Part shown: piece after piece, positions 1-9,822 of the stretch
Numbering within the stretch: position 1 is the first letter of the stretch
How the letters are laid out: every line of letters starts with the position of its first letter
Assembly: GCA_021372775.1 (NCBI GenBank)
Contig: JAJFTU010000051.1
Span: 1 to 41,214 of the forward strand
From: a bacterium
GTDB lineage: Bacteria > Acidobacteriota > Polarisedimenticolia > J045
DNA: 41,214 nt
Reading direction: 5' to 3'
Made by a program: the position numbers and the translations under genes
Notes under the pieces: generated by a model
The model's database searches: none
What the model saw: the letters and a program-made list of their open reading frames with translations, nothing else
Told to the model about the DNA's origin: nothing

Positions 1-1945
<1,945 letters not shown>

Positions 1946-1990
1946 GGAAGTCTCCGGCGTCAAAGGTGTCACCCGCCCCCTGTATCGTCA

Positions 1991-2018
1991 ATGTCGCGCC
2001 CCTGTTACATGTCGCGCC
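1991..2018. repeat. 10-bp direct repeats, candidate upstream activator sites
   Basis: ATGTCGCGCC occurs at 1991-2000 and again at 2009-2018, 18 bp apart start to start, each followed closely by CTGT or TGT. A looser relative with TGTCACCCGCC starts at 1967. They lie about 260-280 bp upstream of the sigma-54 promoter, a typical distance for enhancer sites. That the adjacent activator binds here is inference; the repeats are not clean palindromes. Confidence 0.4.
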
Positions 2019-2131
2019 TGTCTTGTCGGAATTTTCGGCGGCGCGCCGCGCCGGGAACGCGGCCTCGCCGCCGTCCCGTCGCGCCCGGGGCGCGGCGCGC
2101 GGCCGCCCGCCCGCGGGACGTCGTTTCACTC

Positions 2132-2142
2132 CAAATTATTGA
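2132..2142. promoter_or_regulatory. Possible IHF-binding site
   Basis: CAAATTATTGA matches the first 11 positions of the reverse-complement IHF consensus YAANNNNTTGATW; the last two positions do not match. It is one of very few AT-rich patches in the region and sits between the candidate activator sites and the sigma-54 promoter, where IHF normally bends DNA. Confidence 0.4.
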
Positions 2143-2273
2143 CGGTCCTACGGTTGGCCCCGCCGGCGGAAGGTGCGCCCGCGCCTTTCGCGCCGCGCGT
2201 CGGCGCTCGCCGGGACGGTCGCGGCGGGAACGCTCGAATGCCGCCGATCCCGCCGCGACCGTCCTCCGCGCGC

Positions 2274-2289
2274 TGGCCCGCGGATTGCA
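2274..2289 (+). promoter_or_regulatory. Sigma-54 (-24/-12) promoter of the ferredoxin/AOR operon
   Basis: The sequence reads TGGCCCG, four bases, then TTGCA. The consensus is TGGCACG-N4-TTGCW, so there is one mismatch. The invariant GG (2275-2276) and GC (2287-2288) have the required spacing. Transcription should start near 2300, about 125 nt before the ferredoxin ATG. The promoter points away from the adjacent sigma-54 activator gene. Confidence 0.8.
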
Positions 2290-2425
2290 TAAGCAGAGAG
2301 CGACTTCGGGGAACAAGGCGCGCCGACCCGCCGCATCGCGCGGACCGGGCCGGCGGCGCGGGCCCCGCGGCCGCTGCGCACGGCGACGGCGCAACGCGCG
2401 CTCAGCAGCGGGTTCGAGGAGAGCC

Positions 2426-2902
2426 ATGGCCAAAGTACTGATGATCCATCCCGACAAATGCACCGGCTGCCACAACTGCGCCCTTGCCTGCGTCTTCGGG
2501 CACGAGGGCCAGTTCCGGCCGAGCGGCACGCGCGTCCACGTCTACTCGTGGGAACGCGAGGGCTTCTCGGTGCCGATGATGTGCCAGCAGTGCGACGACG
2601 CGTCCTGCGCGAAGGTCTGCCCGACCGGCGCGATGCACCGCGCCGCCGGCGCGTCGGTCGTCGAGTACGACCGCTCGAAGTGCATCGGCTGCCGCATGTG
2701 CACGGTCGCCTGCCCCTTCGGCAACGCGGTCTACGACGGCGTCACCGGCGCGATCCTGAAGTGCGACACCTGCAACGGCGATCCGGAGTGCGTGCGCGCC
2801 TGTCCCAGCGCCGCGCTCGAGTACGTGGACGACAACATCTCCACGCGGTCGCGCAAGAAGGCCTTCGCCGCCAAGTTCAAGGCGGCCTTCGTGGAGGGCT
2901 GA
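2426..2902 (+). CDS. Four-cluster [4Fe-4S] ferredoxin, AOR electron-transfer subunit (HycB/CooF type)
   Basis: A 158-residue iron-sulfur protein likely to carry electrons from the aldehyde oxidoreductase encoded 2 bp downstream to the membrane hydrogenase or a soluble acceptor. Sixteen cysteines form four ferredoxin motifs: C12/C15/C18/C22, C53/C56/C61/C65, C86/C89/C92/C96 and C113/C116/C122/C126. This is the pattern of the HycB/DmsB/CooF family. There is no signal peptide, so it is cytoplasmic. The ATG follows a GAGGAGAG ribosome site. It is the first gene after the sigma-54 promoter. Which protein it docks with is inferred from gene order. Confidence 0.93.
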   Translation: MAKVLMIHPDKCTGCHNCALACVFGHEGQFRPSGTRVHVYSWEREGFSVPMMCQQCDDASCAKVCPTGAMHRAAGASVVEYDRSKCIGCRMCTVACPFGNAVYDGVTGAILKCDTCNGDPECVRACPSAALEYVDDNISTRSRKKAFAAKFKAAFVEG

Positions 2903-2904
2903 GC

Positions 2905-4713
2905 ATGTTCGGCTGGAGCGGCACGGTCCTGCGCGTGAACCTGACCACCGGGACCATCAAGAAGGAAGCTCTCGACCGCAAGGACGCCGAACTGTTCCTC
3001 GGCGCGCGCGGCCTCGCCGACAAGATCTTCGTCGACGAAGTCGATCCGAAGGTCGATCCACTTTCCCCCGAGAACAAGATGATCTACGCGCCGGGGCCGT
3101 TCTCCGGCACGTTCGCCCCCTCCGGCGGCCGCTTCCACGTCGTGACGAAGAGCCCGCTGACCGGCGCGATCGCCGGCTCCAACTCCGGCGGCTCGTTCGG
3201 CCCGGAGCTCCACTACGCCGGCTACGACGCGCTGATCATCGAAGGGAAGGCGGCCAAGCCGTCCTACATCTGGATCAAGGACGACCACGTCGAGATCCGC
3301 GACGCCTCGCACGTCTGGGGCAAGTGGGTTCCCGACGCGACCGACATGCTGCGCGCCGAGACCGACGAGGAGGCGAAGGTCTCCTGCATCGGCCCCGCCG
3401 GCGAGAAGCTCGGCCTGATGGCCGTGATCATGAACGAGATGCACCGCGCGGCCGGCCGCTCCGGCGTCGGCGCGGTGATGGGCTCGAAGAACCTCAAGGC
3501 GGTCGTCGTCGTCGGCACCGGCTCGATCAAGGTCGCGCGGCCGGACGCCTTCAAGGCGGCGGTGGTCGAGGGGCGCAAGAAGCTCAAGGCGCACCCGGTC
3601 GGCGGCGCGGGCCTCAAGGCGTACGGCACCGACGTCCTCGTCAACATCCTCAACCAGATCGGCTCCCTGCCGACGCGCAACTTCCAGGACGGCTACTTCC
3701 CCACGGCCGACAAGGTCGGCGGCGAGTCGCTGAGCAAGAACCAGCTGGTGCGGCCGAAGGGCTGCTTCTCCTGCTACATCAGCTGCGGCCGCGTGAGCAA
3801 GGTCAAGAACCCGCTCTACGCCGGCGAAGGCGAGGGGCCGGAGTACGAGGCCGCCTGGTCGATGGGCCCGGACTGCGGCGTGGACGACCTCGACGTCGTG
3901 ACCCGCAGCAACCACCTCTGCAACGAACTCGGCCTCGACCCGATCTCCGTCGGCTCGACGATCGCCTGCGCGATGGAGATGTACGAGAAGGGGATCATCA
4001 CCAAGAAGGACACCGGCGGGCTCGACCTGAGCTTCGGTTCCGTCCCGATGATCCACGAGCTGACGAAGCAGATCGGCCTGCGCGAAGGGTTCGGCGACAA
4101 GCTCTCCTTCGGCTCCTACCGCTTCGCCGACTCCTACGGCCACCCCGAACTCTCGATGACGGTCAAGAAGCAGGAGATGCCGGCCTACGATCCGCGCGGC
4201 GTGCAGGGGATCGGCCTCGAGTACGCCACCTGCAACCGCGGCGGCTGCCACGTCAAGGGGTACACGATCGCCGTCGAGGTCCTCGGCTGCGGCGCGACCC
4301 TCGATCCGCGCGAGACGAAGGACAAGCCGGGCTGGGTGAAGCTGTTCCAGGACCTCACCGCGGCGATCGACGCCTCCGGCGGCTGCATCTTCGGCACCTT
4401 CGGCCTCGGCGGCGACGACTACGCGGCGATGATCACCGCGCTCACCGGCGTGACCTACACCGTGGAGGACTACCTCAAGGCCGGCGAGCGGATCTGGAAC
4501 CTCGAGCGGCTCTTCAACCTCAAGGCCGGCTTCACCGACGCCGACGACGTCCTCCCGACGCGCCTGACGAAGGACCTGCCGGTGCAGACCGGCCCGGCCA
4601 AGGGGCACCTCAGCCACGTGCCGGAGATGCTCCCCGAGTACTACCAGCTTCGCGGTTGGGACAAGCACGGCGTCCCGACCCAGGAACGGCTGCGCGACCT
4701 CGCGCTCGCCTGA
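2905..4713 (+). CDS. aor: Aldehyde:ferredoxin oxidoreductase (tungsten/molybdenum pterin enzyme)
   Basis: Oxidises aldehydes to carboxylic acids and passes two electrons to ferredoxin; the cofactor is a bis-pterin tungsten (or Mo) centre plus one [4Fe-4S] cluster. The protein has 602 residues, the normal family length. The N-terminal pterin-binding segment carries GPFSGTFAPSGGR, followed by SNSGGSFGPELHYAGYDA. Cluster ligands are C287, C290 and C294 (CFSCYISC) with C494 (GGCIFGTF) as the expected fourth. The ATG is 2 bp after the ferredoxin stop, so the two genes are co-transcribed and probably translationally coupled. A strong stem-loop follows. The family is clear; whether the metal is W or Mo, and which aldehyde is used, cannot be read from sequence. 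Confidence 0.95.
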   Translation: MFGWSGTVLRVNLTTGTIKKEALDRKDAELFLGARGLADKIFVDEVDPKVDPLSPENKMIYAPGPFSGTFAPSGGRFHVVTKSPLTGAIAGSNSGGSFGPELHYAGYDALIIEGKAAKPSYIWIKDDHVEIRDASHVWGKWVPDATDMLRAETDEEAKVSCIGPAGEKLGLMAVIMNEMHRAAGRSGVGAVMGSKNLKAVVVVGTGSIKVARPDAFKAAVVEGRKKLKAHPVGGAGLKAYGTDVLVNILNQIGSLPTRNFQDGYFPTADKVGGESLSKNQLVRPKGCFSCYISCGRVSKVKNPLYAGEGEGPEYEAAWSMGPDCGVDDLDVVTRSNHLCNELGLDPISVGSTIACAMEMYEKGIITKKDTGGLDLSFGSVPMIHELTKQIGLREGFGDKLSFGSYRFADSYGHPELSMTVKKQEMPAYDPRGVQGIGLEYATCNRGGCHVKGYTIAVEVLGCGATLDPRETKDKPGWVKLFQDLTAAIDASGGCIFGTFGLGGDDYAAMITALTGVTYTVEDYLKAGERIWNLERLFNLKAGFTDADDVLPTRLTKDLPVQTGPAKGHLSHVPEMLPEYYQLRGWDKHGVPTQERLRDLALA

Positions 4714-4722
4714 TTCGCGGAC

Positions 4723-4756
4723 GCGGCGCCGCCCCGAAGGACCGGGGCGGCGCCGC
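4723..4756 (+). terminator. Stem-loop between AOR and the hydrogenase genes
   Basis: A perfect 13-bp inverted repeat (GCGGCGCCGCCCC, 4723-4735, and its complement 4744-4756) has an 8-nt loop and starts 9 bp after the AOR stop. No real T-run follows (ATTCGTC), so it may be a weak terminator or an mRNA-processing or stabilising hairpin that sets different levels for AOR and the hydrogenase. Confidence 0.55.
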
Positions 4757-4864
4757 ATTCGTCTCCGCCCGCGCGCGGACCGCCGCGCGCCGCTCCACGG
4801 AACCACCGAGCCACAGGCTTCTTGCGGCGCGGCCGGCGCGCCGCCGACGACGACGAGGACTCCG

Positions 4865-4945
4865 ATGACTGGCCCCACGATGCGGCTTCGCCTTCCGGCC
4901 TTGGACGCGCGCGGCGCGGCTCGCCCGCGGCGGGGACGCCGATGA
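4865..4945 (+). CDS. Possible 26-residue leader ORF coupled to the antiporter gene
   Basis: An ATG at 4865, 7 nt after a GAGG, opens a frame of 26 codons, rich in Arg and Pro, whose TGA (4943-4945) overlaps the antiporter ATG (4942) as ATGA. The five junctions inside the downstream hydrogenase operon overlap in a similar way. It may be a translated leader that couples or tunes synthesis of the large membrane subunit, or chance. I recognise no homology. Confidence 0.3.
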   Translation: MTGPTMRLRLPALDARGAARPRRGRR

Positions 4946-7935
4946 CCGGCGGCGCGCTCGTTCTTCTTCCGCTCGGCGCGCTCGGCGTCGGCGTCGTTCT
5001 CGAACTGCTGCTCGCCGGACTGCTTTCGGCGCGCGCCAAGGGTTGGCTGGCCTTCGCCGCCGGCCTCGCCGCCTTCGCCGGCGTCGCCGCGGCCTGGCCG
5101 ACGATCCTCGCCGGCGGCGTCGTGGACGTTTCGCTCGGGAGCTGGGACGGACCTCTCGCCCTCGCCTACCACATCGACGGCCTCGGCTTCCTCTTCGCGA
5201 TGATGGGCGCGGGGATCGGCGCCGCGGTGCTGCTCTACTCGATCGGCTACATGGCGCGCGAGAAGGGGGCGACCCGCTTCTACGCGCTGATGCTCGCCTT
5301 CGTCGCCGGGCTGATCCACCTCGTCTACACCGCCGACCTGTTCATGCTCTACGTCGGCTGGGAGGCGGTCGGCCTCTGCTCTTTCCTGCTCGTCGGCTTC
5401 TGGTACCGCAACCCCGACTCCGCCTTCGGCGCGCGCAAGGTGCTGACGATGACGCACCTCGCCGGGTACGGGCTGCTGGCCGCCGTCGTGCTCCTCTATC
5501 TCCGCACCGGCTCGACGCTCTGGACCGACCCGCGCGCGCAGGGAGCGCTGACCGGAGGGATCTTCCTCCTCGCGCTCGTCGCCGCGGTCGGCAAGTCGGT
5601 GCAGTTCCCGCTGCACACCTGGATCCCCGACGCGATGGCCGCGCCGACGCCGGTGAGCGCGCTGCTTCACGCCGCCTGCTACGTCAAGGCCGGCGTCTAC
5701 CTCGTCGCGCGGCTCCACGGCTTCGGCCCCTGGCCCGCGGAATGGGGAATCGGCGTCTCCTGGCTCGGCGCGCTGACGATCCTCGTCGGCGTCCTCTTCG
5801 CCATGGCGCAGCACGACCTCAAGCGGTTGCTCGCCTTCCACACCGTGAGCCAGATCGGCTACATGATGCTCGGCCTCGGCCTCGGCACGCCGCTCGGCAT
5901 CGCCGCCGGCCTGCTGCACTGCCTCAACCACGGCCTGTTCAAGGGCGGGTTGTTCCTCTGCGCCGGCGCCGTGCAGCACGCCACGGGGACGCGCGACATG
6001 GACCGGATGGGCGGCCTCGGGCGCCGCATGCCGCGCACCGCCGCGCTCTGGCTGATCGTCGCCGGCGGCATCGCCGGCGTGCCGCTGCTCAACGGCTTCG
6101 TCTCCAAGTGGCTGCTCTACAACGCGGCGCTCGAGGCGAACCGCCCGCTGCTCGCGCTGATCCCGTGGGTCGGCAGCATCCTCACCGCCTTCTCCTTCCT
6201 CAAGGCGACGAGCGGCGTCTTCCTCGGGCCGGAAGGGCCCGACTCGGCGAAGGCGCACGAAGCGCCGTGGACGATGACCGCCGGCATCGCCGTCCTCGCC
6301 GCCGGCTGCGTGTTCATCGGCGTCGCGCCGCAGTTCGCCGTGAAGTACCTCGTCAACCCGCTGCTCCCCGCCCTCGGCTGCGCGCCGCTCGAAGGGGTCG
6401 GCTGGTTCGGTCTCGGCGTCGGGCAGGGCTCGTGGTACGCGACCGCCGGCCTCGGTCTCGGCCTCGTGGCCACGGCGATCGCGCTGATCGTCTACCTGAT
6501 CGCGCGTCCCGGCCGCGCCGCCCTCGCCGCCGACGGGGCGCCGACCGTCTTCACCGGCGGCGAGCCGCTCGGTCCGCAGGGCCGCCTCGCCGCGAGCGAC
6601 TTCTCGCTGATCGTCAAGCAGAACCTGGCGCCGTTCTACCGCGCCTTCGACGTGGACAAGCTCTACCTCGCGCTGTGGCGCGCGCTCGGCCGCGGCGCCT
6701 CCCTGCTCGACGTCCTCGCCCGCCGCGTCGAGGCCCACGGCGTCGCCGCGCTGCTCGTCGTCGCCGCCGCGCTCGCCGTCGGCGCGCTCGTCGTGCCCGT
6801 CGCCGTCGCCAACGTCCCCGACGCGCCGGCCCCCGCGGTCTGGCCGCTCGCCGCCGCCGTCGGCGTCGCGCTCGCCGGACTGCTCCTCGCGGCCGGCGCC
6901 TTCCCCGCCACGCGCCGCCTCGCGCCGGCCTTCGCCCTCGCCGGACTTCTCGCCGCCGGCGGCGCGCTGGCGCAGGACGGAATGCTCCGCGCCGTGCTGC
7001 TCGAGGTGGGCGCGGTCGTCGCGCTGCTCGTCGTCTGGCGCCGCGGATCGAACGCCGCGGGGCGCGCCTATCTCGTCGCCGTCGTCCTCTCCGCCGTCGG
7101 CACGCTCGGCGGCGCCTACGCCGCGGAGCAGGGGAACGCCGGCCTCGCCTTGGCGCTGCTCCTGCCGGGCGCGGCGATCAAGCTCGGCCTCGTGCCGCTC
7201 TGGTGCTGGCTGCCGACCGTCGCCGAAACGACCCCCGCGGTCGTCGCCGGCCTCGTGATCGGCGTCGTGGACGTCGCGGTCTTCGCCGAGCTGCTCGCGC
7301 TGCGCGCGACCGCCGGCTGGCTCTTCGTCCCCGCCGGTCCGTGGTTCGCGCTCGGCCTGCTCTCCGCCGCCGTCGGCGCGCTCCTCGCGCTCGCCGCGCG
7401 CGACCTCAAGCGGCTGCTCGCCTTCTCCACCGTCGAGGACATGGGGATGCTCCTCGTCGGCCTGACGCTGGGCGGGAAGTTCGGCCTCGAGGGCGCGATG
7501 CTCGGCGCGGCCGTCCACTCCCTCGCCAAGGCGCTGCTCTTCGCCTGCGTCGCCGCCCCCGAGGCGGCCGGCGCGGCGCCCGGCGCGCGCGGCCTGGCCT
7601 CGCGCCACCCCGTCGCCGCCGCCGGGTTCCTCGTCGGCGCGCTCGCCGTGCTCGGCGTCCCGCCGACCCTCGGCTACGCCGGCCACTGGCGCATCTTCTC
7701 CGCCGCGGCCGCCGAGCCGTGGCTGCTCGCCGCGCTCTGCGGGTGCGCGATGCTCTGCGTCGCGACCTACGCCCGCGCGGTGGCCCTCTTCTGGTGGGGC
7801 GGCGGCGATCCGCCCGAAGGCGAGGCCCCGGTCCGCCTCGGCGCGCCGGTCCTGCTGACGATCGCGATCGCGCTCCTCGCCGTCGCGCTGCTCGGCGCCG
7901 GGTTCTGGCCGGCGCTGGTCGGAGGCGCCGCATGA
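4942..7935 (+). CDS. Hydrogenase antiporter-like membrane subunit, double-module (CooM/HyfB type)
   Basis: Ion-translocating subunit of a group 4 membrane-bound [NiFe] hydrogenase, 997 residues, almost wholly hydrophobic. Residues 1 to about 560 form a complete NuoL/HyfB-type antiporter module with GWEAVGLCSFLLVGFW, the lysine helix GKSVQFPLHTWIPDAM, HDLKRLLAFHTVSQIGYM and HCLNHGLFKGGLF. Residues about 650-997 repeat the theme in shorter form: IKLGLVPLWCWLPTVAETTP, RDLKRLLAFSTVEDMGM and AVHSLAKALLF. The protein thus looks like an L-type and an N-type antiporter fused, as in CooM-like subunits, with two possible ion channels. The chosen ATG gives a hydrophobic N-terminus; the frame is open further upstream but reads as an unlikely charged leader. 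The stop overlaps the next gene by 4 bp. Confidence 0.88.
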   Translation: MTGGALVLLPLGALGVGVVLELLLAGLLSARAKGWLAFAAGLAAFAGVAAAWPTILAGGVVDVSLGSWDGPLALAYHIDGLGFLFAMMGAGIGAAVLLYSIGYMAREKGATRFYALMLAFVAGLIHLVYTADLFMLYVGWEAVGLCSFLLVGFWYRNPDSAFGARKVLTMTHLAGYGLLAAVVLLYLRTGSTLWTDPRAQGALTGGIFLLALVAAVGKSVQFPLHTWIPDAMAAPTPVSALLHAACYVKAGVYLVARLHGFGPWPAEWGIGVSWLGALTILVGVLFAMAQHDLKRLLAFHTVSQIGYMMLGLGLGTPLGIAAGLLHCLNHGLFKGGLFLCAGAVQHATGTRDMDRMGGLGRRMPRTAALWLIVAGGIAGVPLLNGFVSKWLLYNAALEANRPLLALIPWVGSILTAFSFLKATSGVFLGPEGPDSAKAHEAPWTMTAGIAVLAAGCVFIGVAPQFAVKYLVNPLLPALGCAPLEGVGWFGLGVGQGSWYATAGLGLGLVATAIALIVYLIARPGRAALAADGAPTVFTGGEPLGPQGRLAASDFSLIVKQNLAPFYRAFDVDKLYLALWRALGRGASLLDVLARRVEAHGVAALLVVAAALAVGALVVPVAVANVPDAPAPAVWPLAAAVGVALAGLLLAAGAFPATRRLAPAFALAGLLAAGGALAQDGMLRAVLLEVGAVVALLVVWRRGSNAAGRAYLVAVVLSAVGTLGGAYAAEQGNAGLALALLLPGAAIKLGLVPLWCWLPTVAETTPAVVAGLVIGVVDVAVFAELLALRATAGWLFVPAGPWFALGLLSAAVGALLALAARDLKRLLAFSTVEDMGMLLVGLTLGGKFGLEGAMLGAAVHSLAKALLFACVAAPEAAGAAPGARGLASRHPVAAAGFLVGALAVLGVPPTLGYAGHWRIFSAAAAEPWLLAALCGCAMLCVATYARAVALFWWGGGDPPEGEAPVRLGAPVLLTIAIALLAVALLGAGFWPALVGGAA

Positions 7936-8396
7936 GCGCGCTCTTCGGAAGCCTCGCCATGCGGCTCGTGGACCGCGCGCGACGCCGCTCGGCCTGGCTG
8001 TTCCACTTCAACTCCGGCTCGTGCAACGGCTGCGACATCGAGCTCGTCGCCTGCCTCACGCCGCGCTACGACGTGGAGCAGATCGGCGTCAAGCTCGAAG
8101 GGAGCCCGCGGCACGCCGACATCCTCTGCGTCTCCGGACCGGTGACGAAGACCACGGAGCAGGCGCTGCGGACGATCTACTCCCAAATGCCCGAGCCGAA
8201 GGCGGTCGTCGCGATCGGCTCCTGCCCCGCATCGTGCAACGTCTTCGCCGGCAGTCCCGTCGTCGCCGGCCCGCTCGAAAGGATCGTGCCGGTGGACGTC
8301 TACGTGGCCGGCTGCCCGCCGCGCCCGCACGCGATCGTGGACGGCGTCGCCAAGGCGATCGAGATCATGGTCGCGCGCGCCAAGGAGGGGCGATGA
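7932..8396 (+). CDS. Hydrogenase small subunit, NuoB/CooL-like
   Basis: Small subunit of the group 4 [NiFe] hydrogenase. It holds the [4Fe-4S] cluster next to the Ni-Fe site and hands electrons to it. It has 154 residues. The ligand set is C31 and C34 (SCNGCDIE), C98 (GSCPASCNVF) and C128 (AGCPPRP), as in NuoB, HycG, EchC and CooL. There is no Tat signal, which agrees with a complex facing the cytoplasm. The ATG overlaps the antiporter stop as ATGA, and the stop overlaps the NuoH-like start the same way. Taken alone this subunit could belong to complex I; the large subunit decides for hydrogenase. Confidence 0.92.
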   Translation: MSALFGSLAMRLVDRARRRSAWLFHFNSGSCNGCDIELVACLTPRYDVEQIGVKLEGSPRHADILCVSGPVTKTTEQALRTIYSQMPEPKAVVAIGSCPASCNVFAGSPVVAGPLERIVPVDVYVAGCPPRPHAIVDGVAKAIEIMVARAKEGR

Positions 8397-9313
8397 ACTT
8401 CGACCGCGCCCTCCTCGCGCTGCTCGTCTTCCCCGGGCTGCTCTACGCCGCGCCGATGGGCTGGCTGATGCTCGGCGTCGAGCGGCGCCTCGCCGCCCGC
8501 TTCGGCGCCCGGCTCGGCCCGCCGCTGACGCAGCCGTTCTGGGACTTCGTCAAGCTGCTCGCCAAGCGGCCCGCGCCGCGCGCAGCCGCCGACAAGACGC
8601 TGCTCGCGCTGCTGCCGCTCCTCGCCCTCGGCTCGATGCTCGGCGCCCTCGCCCTGCTGCCGGTCTTCGCCGACGGCACCGGCTTCGCCGGGGACCTGAT
8701 CCTGCTCGTCGGCCTGCTCGAGATGCCGCCGCTGCTGCTGGTCCTCGCCGGCTACGCCTCGCGCTCGATCTACGGCGAGGTCGGCGCGACGCGCGAGGCG
8801 GTGCTCTCCCTCGCCGGCGGCGTGCCGTTCCTCGCCGCGCTGATCGCGCTCGCCGCGGCGTCGGGCAGTCTGAGCCTCGCCCAGATCGCCGCCGCGGCGC
8901 CGTGGGCGGTGCGCGTTCCGGCGCTGGTCGCCCTGCTGCTCTGCCTGCCGGTCAAGCTGCGCGTCAATCCGTTCTCCGTCGCCAACGCCGAGCAGGAGAT
9001 CCTCGCCGGCCCGCTCACCGAGTACGACGGCCCGCGCCTCGCGCTCTGGGAGCTGACGCACGGCCTCGAGCGGGTCGCTCTCGCCGGCTTCGCCGCGGTC
9101 CTCGCCGTTCCGCTGCGCGACGCCCACCCGGCGCTCGCCGCGGTCGTCTTCGCCGCGCTCTCGCTCGTCGTCGTCGCGCTCCTCGCGACGGTCGGCGCCG
9201 CGACGGCGCGCTTCAAGCTCCGGCGCGCCGCGCGGTTCCTGTGGCGCTGGGCCTCGCTCGCCGCCGCGGCGGCGCTGGTCGCCGCCGCCGTGCTGCGCCA
9301 CTGGAGGGCCTGA
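8393..9313 (+). CDS. Hydrogenase membrane anchor subunit, NuoH/CooK-like
   Basis: Integral membrane subunit that links the hydrophilic hydrogenase arm to the antiporter subunit. It has 306 residues and about eight hydrophobic segments. Family marks include RLGPPLTQPFWDFVKLL near the N-terminus, the acidic loop SIYGEVGATREAVLSL, and NAEQEILAGPLTEYDGPRLALWEL, which carries the conserved glutamates of the NuoH quinone-loop region that group 4 hydrogenases reuse. Start and stop overlap the neighbours (ATGA upstream, TGATG downstream). In the R. rubrum coo operon the order is M-K-L, whereas here it is M-L-K. Confidence 0.9.
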   Translation: MNFDRALLALLVFPGLLYAAPMGWLMLGVERRLAARFGARLGPPLTQPFWDFVKLLAKRPAPRAAADKTLLALLPLLALGSMLGALALLPVFADGTGFAGDLILLVGLLEMPPLLLVLAGYASRSIYGEVGATREAVLSLAGGVPFLAALIALAAASGSLSLAQIAAAAPWAVRVPALVALLLCLPVKLRVNPFSVANAEQEILAGPLTEYDGPRLALWELTHGLERVALAGFAAVLAVPLRDAHPALAAVVFAALSLVVVALLATVGAATARFKLRRAARFLWRWASLAAAAALVAAAVLRHWRA

Positions 9314-9822
9314 TGTTCGACATCCTGCGCGTGATGGCGCGCAACATCGTCAAGGGACCGGCGACGGTCCGCCTCCCCGAGCACGCGCCCTCCCCGGCGA
9401 GATTCCGCGGCTACGTGCGGATCGACCCCGCGTCCTGCGTCGCCTGCGGCACGTGCGCCTACGTCTGCGTCGGGAACGCGATCGCCGGCGCGGAGGCGGA
9501 GAGCGGCTACGCCTGGTCCTACGACCCGGGGCGCTGCACGTTCTGCGAGCGCTGCGTCGATCACTGCCCCGGCGGCGCGCTGACGATGGACCCCGTTCCC
9601 GTGCCCCCCTACGTCGAGCGCGGCGAGCTCGACGAGATGGTCCTCGTGCCGTTCCCGACCTGCCCGCGCTGCGGCGCGCCGGTGCGTCCCGCCCCCGAAC
9701 CGTGGGTCGAGAAGCACTTCGCCGAAATGGACGAGGCGGGCCGCGCGGCGCTGCGCCTCTGCGTCCGCTGCCGCCGCATCCGGCTGCAGCGCGGCGTCTT
9801 CCCCACGGGAGAGAAGGCATGA
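9313..9822 (+). CDS. Hydrogenase iron-sulfur subunit, NuoI/CooX-like, with extra cysteine tail
   Basis: Two-[4Fe-4S] ferredoxin subunit that passes electrons from the soluble donor to the NuoB-like subunit. It has 169 residues. Clusters: C42/C45/C48/C52 and C75/C78/C81/C85. After the ferredoxin core a further 70 residues contain CPRC (C117, C120) and CVRC (C150, C153). This looks like a separate zinc-ribbon-type metal site and could be the docking face for the AOR-linked ferredoxin (inference). The ATG shares bases with the previous stop (TGATG), and its own stop overlaps the NuoC-like start. Confidence 0.9.
   Translation: MFDILRVMARNIVKGPATVRLPEHAPSPARFRGYVRIDPASCVACGTCAYVCVGNAIAGAEAESGYAWSYDPGRCTFCERCVDHCPGGALTMDPVPVPPYVERGELDEMVLVPFPTCPRCGAPVRPAPEPWVEKHFAEMDEAGRAALRLCVRCRRIRLQRGVFPTGEKA

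Larger units (their letters stand above)
1946..2425. promoter_or_regulatory. Divergent regulatory region between activator and ferredoxin/AOR operon
   Basis: This 480-bp stretch has no convincing gene. From left to right it holds direct repeats near the activator start (1991-2018), an AT-rich IHF-like site (2132-2142), a sigma-54 promoter (2274-2289) and a leader of roughly 125 nt before the ferredoxin ATG. This is the usual layout of an activator-controlled sigma-54 promoter: upstream activator sites, a DNA bend, then the polymerase site. Confidence 0.7.

Noticed and set aside
2426-4713. CO dehydrogenase (CooS/CooF) as the electron donor
   Set aside because: No CODH catalytic motifs are present; the 602-residue protein is clearly of the AOR family.
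2731-7686. 1651-residue open frame on the minus strand opposite AOR and the antiporter gene
   Set aside because: It is a shadow of strong GC3 bias; its translation is Arg/Glu/Gly/Ala low-complexity, with no domain, and the opposite strand carries unmistakable families.
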